Assembly: GCA_963741565.1 (NCBI GenBank) | Contig: CAVUIK010000008.1 | Location: forward strand, 496,001 to 560,000 | Reading direction: 5' to 3' | Source: Ga0077555 sp963741565 | GTDB taxonomy: Bacteria > Pseudomonadota > Alphaproteobacteria > Rhizobiales > Hyphomicrobiaceae | DNA length: 64,000 nt | Shown here: positions 36,523 to 46,224 of the stretch, one piece after another | Numbering within the stretch: the first letter of the stretch is position 1 | How the letters are laid out: each line of letters begins with the position of its first letter | Position numbers and translations under genes: made by a program | The notes under the pieces: model-generated | Seen by the model: the letters and a program-made list of their open reading frames with translations, nothing else | The model's database searches: none | Told to the model about the DNA's origin: nothing

Positions 36523-38298
36523 TCAATTCCACTTTCGCCGGGCGTTCGGCGAGAGCCACAGGATCAGCGACATGACGACAAAAATGATGAGCGTCGCGAT
36601 GACGGAGAGCGCACTGGCGAGGCCCCAGTTAGCCTGATCGAAAAACGCGAAGATCGACACGGAGATCACCATCGTTGAAGCGGTGAACAGAAGGATTGCC
36701 GAGGAAATTTCGCGGAAGAAGGCCATGAACAGCAGGAAGAACGAGCTTTGCACGGATGGCAGCACGATCGGCAGAAGTATCTTCGATAGCGTCTCGACGC
36801 GCGAGGCCCCAGAAACCCAAGCGGCTTCCTCGAGGCTTTTGTCGACCTGGACCATCTGGCCACCAATCGTCTCGGTCGCGTACGGCAGGTAGCGGGTAAT
36901 ATAGGCGACGATGATGATCGCCAGCGTTCCATAGAGCGGCAGCGGCAGATAGGCATAGGCCCAGAGCAACCCGAGGCCGATGACCACACCCGGCACGCCG
37001 AACGGCAGACTGGCCGTCAAGTCCAGCAGCTTCGAACCGGCCGGCTTCTCGCGCAATGTGAAGTAGGACACCAGGAAGCCGAGCGCGGCCCCGAGTGCCG
37101 CCGCAATTCCCGAGGCGACCATCGTGTTCCAGAAACTCGACAGCGTCGCGGCACTTTCCCAGATGAAGACATAGTTCCGGGTGGTATAGGCCGCCATCAT
37201 CGGATTGGCGTTGAAGAACTTGATCAGTGATGTGTAGACGAGAATCAGCGCCGGCAGGATCAGGGCAAGGAATGCAAATCCGAAGGTCAGCAGATAAGCG
37301 GCCCATTTCCACCGACCAAGTCGGATCGGGGCAAGACGGCCGGCTTTGCCGCCGACAGTCGTCAGCCGCGCATTGCTGACGACGCGCCGCTGCAGCCAAA
37401 TCGCGAGGCCGGTGATCGCCGAGAGCGCGAGGCCAATGGCGGCGGCCAGCCCATAGTCAGTCGGCGGGAAACGGCAGAGCAGATAGAGCTGCGTCGCAAG
37501 GACGTAAATTCGCCCAGGCGAACCGATCAGCGCCGGGATCGCGAATTGTTCGATCGACGTGATGAACGTCAGGATGAAGCTCGACACGATAGAGTAGCCG
37601 AGCAACGGCAAAGTGATACGGGACAAGACCTGCGCGGGCGTCGCGCCCGACGTGCGCGCGGCCTCTTCATACATGCCATCCATCGCCGTGATCGGCCCGC
37701 GCATCGTGAGATACACGAATGGCACCTGATGGAGCACCATCACCAGAACGATCCCCAATGTCGTGTAGATGTCCATCTTGCCGGAGAACCCGAGCAGGTT
37801 GTTCCAGACATAGTTGATGATGCCGCCCGGCGAACCGATGATGATCCAGGCCATCGCCAAGATGAACGACGGAAAGTAGAAGGCCAGTCCGATCAACGCC
37901 GTGATCGTATTCGGATATTTGAAGTCCGTTCGATGAACGACGAGCGCAATCGCCACACCGAAGATCACCGATGCCACAGCGGTCAGGATGCCAATCCAGA
38001 GCGTGATGAAGAGGGTAGAGAGCACACCCTCCGAAAAAAGGCCGGCGTAATTCTTCAGCGTCCAAGCGCCATGCGGATCACCAGGCGCGGCCGTACGAAA
38101 GCTGCCATAGATGAGCGCTATAATCGGGATCAGGACGAGCAGCGCGGTCACGACAAACACGAACGCATAAAGGGCGCGCAACACGCCCATCCCGGTACCA
38201 CGCGACGCCGTTTTCGCCGGGGCAGACGCGTTGCCACCGGCTTCCGGAGCGAGGGAGGCTGTCACACGCTTAACTTTCGAGCTATCGGCCTCAGACAT
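36523..38298 (-). CDS. ABC transporter permease, Fe(III)-type, fused double permease
   Basis: A 591-residue inner-membrane protein with about twelve helices in two halves, each with a permease EAA-like loop (EEAARTSGATPAQVLSRITLP and EEAAWVSGASRVETL). This fused form is typical of FbpB-type ferric iron permeases. It begins 4 bases after the binding-protein stop, so the pair is tightly linked. A cytoplasmic N-terminal stretch of about 35 polar residues precedes the first helix. Confidence 0.9.
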   Translation of the reverse strand: MSEADSSKVKRVTASLAPEAGGNASAPAKTASRGTGMGVLRALYAFVFVVTALLVLIPIIALIYGSFRTAAPGDPHGAWTLKNYAGLFSEGVLSTLFITLWIGILTAVASVIFGVAIALVVHRTDFKYPNTITALIGLAFYFPSFILAMAWIIIGSPGGIINYVWNNLLGFSGKMDIYTTLGIVLVMVLHQVPFVYLTMRGPITAMDGMYEEAARTSGATPAQVLSRITLPLLGYSIVSSFILTFITSIEQFAIPALIGSPGRIYVLATQLYLLCRFPPTDYGLAAAIGLALSAITGLAIWLQRRVVSNARLTTVGGKAGRLAPIRLGRWKWAAYLLTFGFAFLALILPALILVYTSLIKFFNANPMMAAYTTRNYVFIWESAATLSSFWNTMVASGIAAALGAALGFLVSYFTLREKPAGSKLLDLTASLPFGVPGVVIGLGLLWAYAYLPLPLYGTLAIIIVAYITRYLPYATETIGGQMVQVDKSLEEAAWVSGASRVETLSKILLPIVLPSVQSSFFLLFMAFFREISSAILLFTASTMVISVSIFAFFDQANWGLASALSVIATLIIFVVMSLILWLSPNARRKWN

Positions 38299-38302
38299 GC
38301 AT

Positions 38303-39349
38303 TCACTTGACGCCGAAAACCTTGCGCCAGTGCTCGATCAACGGCTTCTGCACCTCGGGCGTCAGGATCGACATTCCATCGACCACCTTCGGCAACTTGT
38401 CGGTCGCCGGTAGTTTCGAGAGGGCAGGGGCACCGGTCCGAGTAACGGAAAGGCCACCTTGCTCGACGAGTAAAGCCTGGCCATCCTTGCTCATCAGCCA
38501 GTTGAGGAAGACGCGCCCGACGTTGGGATGCGGAGCCTTTGCAGCGACACCAGCAACGGCATCCGAAGTCGTCGTACCGGACGCGGGATAGGTAAAGCCC
38601 ACTGGTGCACCGTCTTCGAGCATGGCATTCAGCGGAATGTCGGTCATATGGGCGACGTGCGCGTCACCGCGGATAATGGCCTGAATAATGCCGCTCGAGC
38701 CCTCGAAGAAGCGCACATCGTTGGCCTTGAACTTCTCGGCCGCATCCTTGATGCCGAGCTTGTCCCAATAGGCGAACATCTGCTGAACCGAGATCGAGCG
38801 CCATGGCGTGTTCAGCGCCACCTTGCCCTTCCACTTCGGGTCCATCAAATCCACCCACTCTTTAGGGGCATCGGCATCCTTGACGAGTGTCTTGTTCCAG
38901 ACGATCGCTTCACGAACCTGCTGGATCACGAACATCTGGCCGCCAATATTGCGGGCGGGCGCGAAATTGCCCTCGAACTCCGGCGGCTGCCACTTCGCAA
39001 ACCAGTTCGGCACCTCCTTCATGAAGTCGCTGTCGGCAAACGTGATCACGACATCGGCGATATGCCGGTTGGCGACAAACTCCGTCCGGAACCTTTCGTT
39101 CAGCGGTCCGGACCCCAAGCGCACCTGCTCGGTCTGGATCTCGGGGTACTTGACGCGGAACTTCTTGAGGATCTCCTCGATCCCGGCCGGGCGGATGTTG
39201 TGATAAAGGGTAAGCTTCGCTTCCTTCTTGGCCGCGGCCTCGACCTCAGTCCAGGACTGCGCGACGGCCGCGCTGCCCCCCATGGCGACGCCCATGGCAA
39301 GGAGTGTACCCAGCGCAGTGCGCCGCGTCTGACAGTCAAGTAACGACAT
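38303..39349 (-). CDS. ABC transporter periplasmic binding protein, FbpA-like
   Basis: A 348-residue family 1 solute-binding protein. Two adjacent ATG codons occur (39352, 39349); the second lies at better distance from the GGAGG site and is used. A hydrophobic signal with an Arg pair (QTRRTALGTLLAMGVAMG, cut near AVAQS) suggests Sec or Tat export. Conserved blocks such as NWLMSKDGQALLVEQGG and the early ligand-binding segment LTLYHNIRPAG fit the iron(III)/2-aminoethylphosphonate binding group. Ligand identity needs the tyrosine pattern to be checked against FbpA. Confidence 0.88.
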   Translation of the reverse strand: MSLLDCQTRRTALGTLLAMGVAMGGSAAVAQSWTEVEAAAKKEAKLTLYHNIRPAGIEEILKKFRVKYPEIQTEQVRLGSGPLNERFRTEFVANRHIADVVITFADSDFMKEVPNWFAKWQPPEFEGNFAPARNIGGQMFVIQQVREAIVWNKTLVKDADAPKEWVDLMDPKWKGKVALNTPWRSISVQQMFAYWDKLGIKDAAEKFKANDVRFFEGSSGIIQAIIRGDAHVAHMTDIPLNAMLEDGAPVGFTYPASGTTTSDAVAGVAAKAPHPNVGRVFLNWLMSKDGQALLVEQGGLSVTRTGAPALSKLPATDKLPKVVDGMSILTPEVQKPLIEHWRKVFGVK

Positions 39350-39585
39350 CATATCCCTCCCAGGGGCGAGCATGGCGGCGGGATCTCGGGTCCCGATTGG
39401 GGGCGATACTTCGTCGTTAGAGTGCGCCCTGTCAACCAAGACAACAGTGGGGACCTTGCGCTCAGGCTGTTGAATTGCCGCAATAAAACCCACAGTACCT
39501 GGCCACGCAAATAATTCTTCGGGTCCGCCCAAGGAATGCCCGAGGCGCGACGTCAAATGGAACAGCAGCGGCCGAAGGCGCGAGT

Positions 39586-40140
39586 GTGAGTGACGGGATC
39601 GATCAGGGAAGCGATCACAGCCTGGCCCATAAGGCGGCGGCAGGCGATCCTGAGGCGTTTGCGGCACTTCTGGAGCGCCACTATGACCGCATTCACCGGC
39701 TGGCGTGGCGGTTGACGGGCACGGCGGCCGACGGCGAGGACGTGGCGCAAGATGTCTGCCTGAAGCTGGCGACGGCCATCCGTGGGTTTCGTGGTGAGGC
39801 CGAGATCGGCACCTGGATCTGGCGCATCACCTACAACGCGGCGACGGATTTGCTCCGCACCCGCCAAAGGGTTCGGCCGGTTGAACCGTCGGAAATGATG
39901 AACCTCGTCGATGCTGCGGCGGGCGTCGCCTGGAACAGAGAGCCGCAAAGGAAGGGCGAGCTGTGGGCTGCGGTCCACGAGCTTCCAGGCCAGCAGCGCG
40001 ATGCGGTAATGCTGGTGTACGGCGAGGAGATGAGCCACGCGCAAGCCGCAGCCGTGATGGGTTGCTCCGAAAAAACCGTTTCCTGGCATTTGCATGCCGC
40101 GCGCAAGAAACTCAAGACGAAGCTCGAGGCAGTGAGCTGA
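39586..40140 (+). CDS. ECF-family RNA polymerase sigma factor
   Basis: A 184-residue sigma-70 family protein starting at GTG 39586. Region 2 is at about residues 23-92 (LLERHYDRIHRLAWRLTG and GTWIWRITYNAATDLLR) and region 4 at about 127-178 (HELPGQQRDAVMLVY, AAVMGCSEKTVSWHLHAARKKL). Regions 1 and 3 are absent, as in ECF factors. It directs transcription of stress or surface genes. It is followed after 4 bases by a membrane VWA protein whose N-terminus may act as anti-sigma. Confidence 0.9.
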   Translation: MSDGIDQGSDHSLAHKAAAGDPEAFAALLERHYDRIHRLAWRLTGTAADGEDVAQDVCLKLATAIRGFRGEAEIGTWIWRITYNAATDLLRTRQRVRPVEPSEMMNLVDAAAGVAWNREPQRKGELWAAVHELPGQQRDAVMLVYGEEMSHAQAAAVMGCSEKTVSWHLHAARKKLKTKLEAVS

Positions 40141-40144
40141 GGCC

Positions 40145-42433
40145 ATGACCGAGACCGATCTGAAAATGCTCAAAGATGTGTCGGGGCCCGCGCCCAGACC
40201 CGAGGTGCGCCGCGCCGCGATCGCAGCCGCTGTGCAAGCCTTCGAACGGCATGACCAACATGATGCAACCGGCACACAGACGCGATCCGAATTCGCAGAC
40301 AATCCGAATTCGGCCCAAGGTTCCGGAACTGCCATCCGTCCCATCGACGCAGTGATCCAGAAACCAAGGAGAGCCTGGATGCGTCGAAATACATATGCTT
40401 TAGCGGCCTCGGTCGCCGGATTGGCTATCGGCTTGACGACGGTGTGGAGTCTGAAAGGCACGCAAGTGCGTGGATTGCAGCCGCCGACGGTCGCAATCGC
40501 GCCGCAGGCAGCGCGAGGCAACTTTGGCGAGCCGGCAAACCCAAGCCACGATGCGCCGCGGCAGGTTCAGGTGATCCCGGTTCCATCGGTGGACCTGCCC
40601 AAGCCCGCGTCCCCGACCATTCCAGGACTGATCATAAACGGGAGCGATCCCGCGAGCCGGCAAACCGAGGAGAAGCGCAAGGCCGAGATTGATCGAGGCC
40701 GAGCATCACCGTCCGACAACAATCGCATAGCCGCGTTGGCCGATAAGGAGTTCGCACGGAAAATCGACGAGGCTGCGGCCGAGACCCAGCTAACGAGGGC
40801 ACGGAAGGGCAATGCGCAACCAGGCGAACAGCAGCTTGCAACGCTGCCACCGGCATCGGCCGCACCGGCGCCTGGGCTCCTGGGCTACATCCAGGAAGGC
40901 AGCAATGACGGATCGCGCAAGCGGATCGATGGTGACGCGCGGGTTGCGCACAGCCAGGATCACATCCCGCCGCAGCTCCATGCCGAGCAGGGCCGCGACC
41001 GGTTTGCGAACGCGGATATGAATCCGATCAAGTCCGTTGCAGCCGAGCCCGTCTCGACGTTCTCGATTGATGTCGACACGGCGTCTTATTCGTTCGTCCG
41101 GCGCGCATTGAACGCCGGCCGCCTGCCTCAGAAAGCCGCCGTGCGCGTCGAGGAAATGATCAATTATTTCCCCTATGCCTATCCGGGCCCCGATGGTCGC
41201 GAAACGCCGTTCCAGCCGACCGTGACAGTGCTGCCGAGCCCCTGGAACGCGGCGAACAAACTCGTTCACATCGCAATCAAAGGCTATGGCCTCAAGAGCG
41301 CCGATCGGCCCCGCGCCAATCTCGTGTTCCTGGTGGATGTATCCGGCTCGATGGCGCCGGCCGACCGCCTGCCATTGCTCAAGACCGGATTCCGGATGCT
41401 GCTCGACAATCTGCGCCCCGACGACACGGTCGCGATTGTCACCTACGCGTCAGGCTCGGATATCCGCCTGCAGCCGACCAAGGTGGCCGAGAAGTGGAAG
41501 ATCGCGGCAGCCATCGAAAGCCTCAATGCCGGTGGCTCGACGCACGGCGCCGCCGGCATCACCGACGCCTACAAAGTGGCCGAGGCACATTTCGACAAGA
41601 CGGCGGTCAACCGCGTGATCCTGGCGACGGACGGCGATTGGAATGTCGGCATCACCGACCGGAGCCAATTGAAGAGCTTCATCGAGCGCAAACGCGAGAC
41701 GGGCATCTATCTCTCGATCCTTGGCGTCGGCATGGGCAATCACAACGACGCCCTGATGCAGACGCTGGCGCAAAACGGCAATGGCGTCGCGGCCTACATC
41801 GATACGCTCAACGAGGCGCGCAAGGTGCTGGTCGACGAGGCGTCTTCGACGTTGTTCCCGATTGCGAAGGATGTGAAAATCCAACTGGAGTTCAATCCGG
41901 CGCGCGTGTCCGAGTACCGCCTGATCGGCTACGAGACGCGCGCCCTGAAGCGCGAGGACTTCAACAACGACAAGGTGGATGCCGGCGACATTGGCTCGGG
42001 GCATACGGTGACGGCCATCTACGAGATCACGCCTGTTGGCGCGCCGCAGGTTGCAGACACCGTGCGCTACGGCAATGAAACGGCCAACCGCGCCGCCGCC
42101 GCGCCGGCGGTTGCCGCCTCGCCAGAAACCGCGAATGAGCTGGGTTTCCTGAAGTTGCGCTACAAGCTGCCGACAGAGGACACGAGCCGCCTGACTTCGT
42201 TCCCGATCACGTCGGCGCACGAGCGCCGGGTGATTGACGGGGCCTCGACGGAGGTGCGGTTCTCGACGGCCGTGGCCGCCTTCGGGCAGCTGCTCCGGGG
42301 CCAGCCGTACATGAAAAATTACAGCTATGACGACGTCATCAGTCTGGCGAATGGCGCCAGGGGTGACGACCCGTTCGGCTATCGGGCGGAATTTGTTTCC
42401 CTCGCGCGCCTGGCAAAATCGGCCCGGCCCTGA
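40145..42433 (+). CDS. Membrane-anchored VWA-domain protein (YfbK-like)
   Basis: A 762-residue protein. The first about 70 residues are cytoplasmic and polar, then one helix (residues ~84-100, NTYALAASVAGLAIGLTTV) anchors it, followed by a long linker. A von Willebrand N-terminal block (SIDVDTASYSFVRRALNAG) precedes the VWA domain with the metal-binding DVSGSMAPADR, and a DUF3520-type C-terminus ends it. The gene follows an ECF sigma gene by 4 bases. Such pairs occur in alphaproteobacteria; the cytoplasmic N-terminus may sequester the sigma factor. The extracytoplasmic VWA domain could sense a ligand. This is inference. Confidence 0.88.
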   Translation: MTETDLKMLKDVSGPAPRPEVRRAAIAAAVQAFERHDQHDATGTQTRSEFADNPNSAQGSGTAIRPIDAVIQKPRRAWMRRNTYALAASVAGLAIGLTTVWSLKGTQVRGLQPPTVAIAPQAARGNFGEPANPSHDAPRQVQVIPVPSVDLPKPASPTIPGLIINGSDPASRQTEEKRKAEIDRGRASPSDNNRIAALADKEFARKIDEAAAETQLTRARKGNAQPGEQQLATLPPASAAPAPGLLGYIQEGSNDGSRKRIDGDARVAHSQDHIPPQLHAEQGRDRFANADMNPIKSVAAEPVSTFSIDVDTASYSFVRRALNAGRLPQKAAVRVEEMINYFPYAYPGPDGRETPFQPTVTVLPSPWNAANKLVHIAIKGYGLKSADRPRANLVFLVDVSGSMAPADRLPLLKTGFRMLLDNLRPDDTVAIVTYASGSDIRLQPTKVAEKWKIAAAIESLNAGGSTHGAAGITDAYKVAEAHFDKTAVNRVILATDGDWNVGITDRSQLKSFIERKRETGIYLSILGVGMGNHNDALMQTLAQNGNGVAAYIDTLNEARKVLVDEASSTLFPIAKDVKIQLEFNPARVSEYRLIGYETRALKREDFNNDKVDAGDIGSGHTVTAIYEITPVGAPQVADTVRYGNETANRAAAAPAVAASPETANELGFLKLRYKLPTEDTSRLTSFPITSAHERRVIDGASTEVRFSTAVAAFGQLLRGQPYMKNYSYDDVISLANGARGDDPFGYRAEFVSLARLAKSARP

Positions 42434-42622
42434 TCATCGCCGCGTGTTCCTATAACCAGAGCATGCCTGTCGGCCGATGCCTCGCGGTGTCGGCCGATGA
42501 CGTTTGCCGGCCTGTGAACCGATCGACATAACGGTGACAGTCGGCTCGGCCAGTGCCATGCTTGCGACTTCGGGAACCGGCTCGACCGCTGCTCGCGACC
42601 CAAGACACAAGAGGACTGGCGT

Positions 42623-43501
42623 ATGAAAAAATGGCTCCGAACCACAGAATGCCTGACGTTCGAAGTGAAAGGCGCCGTCGCTTGGGTGACACTCAACCGG
42701 CCCGAAAGGCGAAACGCGCTCAATCGCACGCTGTTGCGGGAATTACGCGACGCCATGCTCGAAGCCGACGATCTCCGTTCCGTCCGATGCGTGGTCCTGC
42801 AGGGCGCAGGCAAGGATTTCTGCTCCGGCTACGATGTGTCGGTGCCCGCCAGCGCGACTGATTACGATGCGAGCCAGTATCGCCAACCCGGCGCGATCTC
42901 GGTGGCTGACGACACCTGGCGGCTCGAGCGCAACCAGTCAGATATCCTTACGATCTTCGATATGCACAAGCCGGTGATCGCCGCCGTGCAAGGCAATTGC
43001 GTCGCCGGCGGCACAGATCTCGCGATCTGCTGTGACATGGTGATCGCGGCGCGCAACGCCCGGATCGGCTTCCCGGCAACGCGGGCCATGGGAACGCCGC
43101 CGATGCACATGTGGCTCTATAACATCGGGCCGCAATGGGCGAAGCGCATGCTGTTGACGGGAGACATGATCACGGGCCGCGACGCAGCCAAGATCGGCAT
43201 GGTTCTGAAGGCGGTGGCCCCCGACAAGTTGCAGATGGAGGCAGCAGCCCTGGCCGAGCGCGTTGCCATGATCGATTCCGACATCCTCGCCGGCAACAAG
43301 CGCATCGTGAATATGGGTCTGGAGCTGATGGGCGCCCGCATCCTCCAACGGTTCTCGGCCGAGACCGACGCACGTGCGCATCAATCGGCGGCGGCGAAGG
43401 AGTTCGGTCGCGTGGCGCGCGAGCAAGGTCTGTCGTCAGCGTTCAAGCAACGCGATGCGCCGTTCGGCGACGGCATGATCCGGATGGAGGACGAGGATTG
43501 A
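42623..43501 (+). CDS. Enoyl-CoA hydratase/isomerase family protein
   Basis: A 292-residue crotonase-fold protein with FCSGYDVSV and GNCVAGGTDLAICCDMVIAA as oxyanion-hole blocks. The usual catalytic Glu positions are not obvious in the segment after ARIGFPATRAMG, so it may be an isomerase, hydrolase or other crotonase-type enzyme. A GAGGA site precedes the ATG. It ends 4 bases before the converging SDR gene. Substrate unknown. Confidence 0.85.
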   Translation: MKKWLRTTECLTFEVKGAVAWVTLNRPERRNALNRTLLRELRDAMLEADDLRSVRCVVLQGAGKDFCSGYDVSVPASATDYDASQYRQPGAISVADDTWRLERNQSDILTIFDMHKPVIAAVQGNCVAGGTDLAICCDMVIAARNARIGFPATRAMGTPPMHMWLYNIGPQWAKRMLLTGDMITGRDAAKIGMVLKAVAPDKLQMEAAALAERVAMIDSDILAGNKRIVNMGLELMGARILQRFSAETDARAHQSAAAKEFGRVAREQGLSSAFKQRDAPFGDGMIRMEDED

Positions 43502-43505
43502 GGCG

Positions 43506-44258
43506 CTACCGCGCGGTCCAGCCGCCATCAGCGAACAACACCGTGCCGGTACAGAACGACGCCTCGTCGCTGGCCAGAAACAGAATGGCCTGAGCAATTT
43601 CGTCGGGCCGGCCCATGCGCATCATGGGCTGGCGCGCCTCGAGCGCCTTGCGCATGGTCGCCGCGTTCGGCCCGCTTCCGAGAATCTTGGCGTAATAGGG
43701 GCTTTCGATCGTACCTGGGGCCACCGCGTTGATCCGGATGCCCTGCTCGACATGATCAAGCGCCATGGCGCGGGTCATCGCCGCAACGGCGCCTTTCGAG
43801 GTGACGTAGGCCGCCCGATCCTTGATGCCGACACGCGACGTCGTCGACGCCGTATTGACGATTGCCCCGCCACCCTGGCGCGTCATCACCGGAATTGCAT
43901 ATTTGCAGCCGAGAAAAACGCCGTTGATGTTGACAGCCATCAGCGCGTTCCAGTCTTCCTCGCTGGTGTCCACGACGGAGCCGACGATGCCGAAACCGGC
44001 ATTATTCACAAGGATGTCGAGGCGTCCGTGCGCCGCGACCGTGCCGTCAATCATCGCTTTGACCTCAGCCGACCGGGCCACATCGACGCCGACAGCGCGG
44101 GCCCGCCCGCCGATCTCGGCGGCAACCGCTTTGGCCGCGTCGAGGTTCTTGTCGGCAACGGTGACGCTGGCGCCTTCAGTCGCGAACAACTTCGCCGTAG
44201 CGTGGCCGATACCCGAACCGGCGCCCGTGATGATCGCCACTTTATTCTTGAGTCGCAT
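43506..44258 (-). CDS. Short-chain dehydrogenase/reductase
   Basis: A 250-residue classical SDR starting at ATG 44258, preceded by GAGGTG. The Rossmann glycine motif TGAGSGIG, the NNAGFG structural block, the catalytic serine in TASTTSRVG and the YVTSK active site are all present. The D residue after the second strand (VADKNLD) suggests NAD preference. It lies 16 bases past hslO on the same strand and may be cotranscribed with the arg operon. Substrate unknown. Confidence 0.88.
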   Translation of the reverse strand: MRLKNKVAIITGAGSGIGHATAKLFATEGASVTVADKNLDAAKAVAAEIGGRARAVGVDVARSAEVKAMIDGTVAAHGRLDILVNNAGFGIVGSVVDTSEEDWNALMAVNINGVFLGCKYAIPVMTRQGGGAIVNTASTTSRVGIKDRAAYVTSKGAVAAMTRAMALDHVEQGIRINAVAPGTIESPYYAKILGSGPNAATMRKALEARQPMMRMGRPDEIAQAILFLASDEASFCTGTVLFADGGWTAR

Positions 44259-44274
44259 GGAACACCTCGTTGCG

Positions 44275-45255
44275 TCAGCCTGCGTCGTCAAAACGATATT
44301 TCGTCGAGCAGAACTCGCACGTGACGGTCACGGCGCCGTCGGGCTCGCGCAGCCCGGAAAGCTCGTCCGACCCCAAGCCCTTCAAGAAGCTTTCGATCCG
44401 GCCGCGTGAGCAGCGGCATTTCGCGCGGATATCGGCTATTTCGCCGACGCGCACACCCTCTTCATGAAATAGCCGCAGCAGCAGCCGCTCCGGGGACAAA
44501 GTCGGGTCGATCAGCTCATGCGCTTCCACGGTGGCAGCGAGCGTTGAGACCCGCAGCCAGTCATCGTCGTGCTCGCCGTGGAGACGCTCGTCGCGCTCCT
44601 CCGGCGTCTCATCCGGCCGCGGATCGCCGCCGGCGACCGGCACATGCTGCACGATGAGGCCACCGGCCCGCCACCGCCAGCCGGGTTGTCCTTGCGCGGG
44701 GCTCGTCACGTATTGGCGCGCGACGGCGAGCCGGATGAACGTCGGCAGCTGCTCGGATTGACGGAAATAGGTGTGCGCGGCGTCCGTCAGGGAGGTGCCA
44801 TCGATGGCCACGATTCCCTGATGGCTGACCTCGCGGCCGCCCGGATCGATCGTCATTGCCATGCGCCCTTGCCCGATCAACTCTGGCGCACCGAGCCGTT
44901 CGGCGGAAACCGTGGCAGCAAGCCGCTCCCGGTCAAAGCTGGCGTAGCCGCGAACAGCGCCGGGAAAGTCATAATGGGCAACGAGAAAGCCGACTGGACC
45001 GCTCGTCTTGGTTTGCAGAATAAGCCGCCCGCCGGCCTTGATCGGATGGCCAAGAAGGACGGTCAACGCCAGCGCCTCGCCGAGAATTTCACTGACCGCG
45101 GGCGGATAGTCGTGTCCGGATAGAACCGCGTCGACGGCCGAGCCGAGGCGGACGATCCGACCCGACATCCGGGACCGCACGGTGCCGAACGGCAGCACGA
45201 TATCGTCCGGGCTATCGCGCCGTGCCTCTCGCGTGGCCGCGACGCGCTCCGTCAT
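44275..45255 (-). CDS. hslO: Redox-regulated Hsp33-type chaperone
   Basis: A 326-residue Hsp33 protein starting at ATG 45255, one base after the argF stop. The C-terminal zinc redox switch is intact: KCRCSRGR (CxC) and CEFCSTKY (CxxC). On oxidation zinc leaves and the protein becomes a holdase that protects unfolding proteins. The order argD-argF-hslO on one strand is a familiar arrangement in Rhizobiales. Confidence 0.93.
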   Translation of the reverse strand: MTERVAATREARRDSPDDIVLPFGTVRSRMSGRIVRLGSAVDAVLSGHDYPPAVSEILGEALALTVLLGHPIKAGGRLILQTKTSGPVGFLVAHYDFPGAVRGYASFDRERLAATVSAERLGAPELIGQGRMAMTIDPGGREVSHQGIVAIDGTSLTDAAHTYFRQSEQLPTFIRLAVARQYVTSPAQGQPGWRWRAGGLIVQHVPVAGGDPRPDETPEERDERLHGEHDDDWLRVSTLAATVEAHELIDPTLSPERLLLRLFHEEGVRVGEIADIRAKCRCSRGRIESFLKGLGSDELSGLREPDGAVTVTCEFCSTKYRFDDAG

Positions 45256-45256
45256 C

Positions 45257-46219
45257 TCAGCCCCCAAGACACCAGGCAAGAATGGCCTTTTGCGCGTGCA
45301 GCCGGTTCTCGGCCTCATCGAACACCACGGACTGCGGTCCGTCGATGACGCTCGCGGACACCTCGTGCCCACGGTAGGCCGGCAGGCAATGCATGAAAAT
45401 GGCGTCTTTGGCCGCCCGTTTCATAAGCGCGTCGTCGACGGCATAAGGCCCGAGCAGCTGCTTGCGGCGCGGGGCATCCGACTGCCCCATAGAGACCCAG
45501 GTATCGGTGACGACGCAATCGCTTCCCTTAACCGCTTCGTTGGCGTCGTCGGTCAACGTGACGTCGCCGCCCTCCCGCCGCACCCAGTCCATGACGGTTT
45601 TGTCCGGATTGAGCTGAGGCGGGCAGGCGAGCCGCAGCTTGAAGCCGAAGCGAGCGGCGGCGTGTGCCCACGAAACCGCAACATTGTTGCCGTCGCCCAG
45701 CCAGGCGATCTTCTTGCCTTTGATGGGCCCTTTGGATTCCTCAAACGTCAAGATGTCGGCGATGATCTGGCACGGATGGGAAAAGTCCGTGAGCCCGTTG
45801 ATCACGGGAACTGACGCATTCGCTGCCATCTCTGTCAGCGTTTCGTGCTTGTTGGCGCGCAGCATAATCGCATCGCCGTATCGCGAGAGCACCTTCGCCG
45901 TGTCCGCCACTGGCTCGCCCCGACCCGTTTGCAGGTCCGCGTGATTGAGTGCGATCGACTGGCCACCGAGTTGGCGCATCGCGACGTCGAACGAGACGCG
46001 CGTGCGCGTCGACGGCTTTTCGAAGATCATGACCAGGATCGCGTCTTCTATGCCTTTCGGACGCATCTCCTTCGGCACACGCTTGCCGGCCCGCTTCATG
46101 GCATGCGCCATATCCACGATCCGCCGCAGCGTGGCCGCATCGATCTGGTCGAGATCAAGGAAATGGCGAAGTGTCTTGGCCCGGCTCCGCGAGGCCTTCG
46201 AGGGCGTACGTGTCAGCAC
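45257..46219 (-). CDS. argF: Ornithine carbamoyltransferase
   Basis: A 320-residue anabolic enzyme that makes citrulline from ornithine and carbamoyl phosphate. The carbamoyl phosphate motif FEKPSTRTRVSFDVAM, HPCQIIADILT, the ornithine-loop region DTWVSMGQ and HCLPAYRGHEVS are all present. It begins 5 bases after the argD stop and abuts hslO by one base. Length is normal for the family. Confidence 0.95.
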   Translation of the reverse strand: MLTRTPSKASRSRAKTLRHFLDLDQIDAATLRRIVDMAHAMKRAGKRVPKEMRPKGIEDAILVMIFEKPSTRTRVSFDVAMRQLGGQSIALNHADLQTGRGEPVADTAKVLSRYGDAIMLRANKHETLTEMAANASVPVINGLTDFSHPCQIIADILTFEESKGPIKGKKIAWLGDGNNVAVSWAHAAARFGFKLRLACPPQLNPDKTVMDWVRREGGDVTLTDDANEAVKGSDCVVTDTWVSMGQSDAPRRKQLLGPYAVDDALMKRAAKDAIFMHCLPAYRGHEVSASVIDGPQSVVFDEAENRLHAQKAILAWCLGG

Positions 46220-46224
46220 GGATC

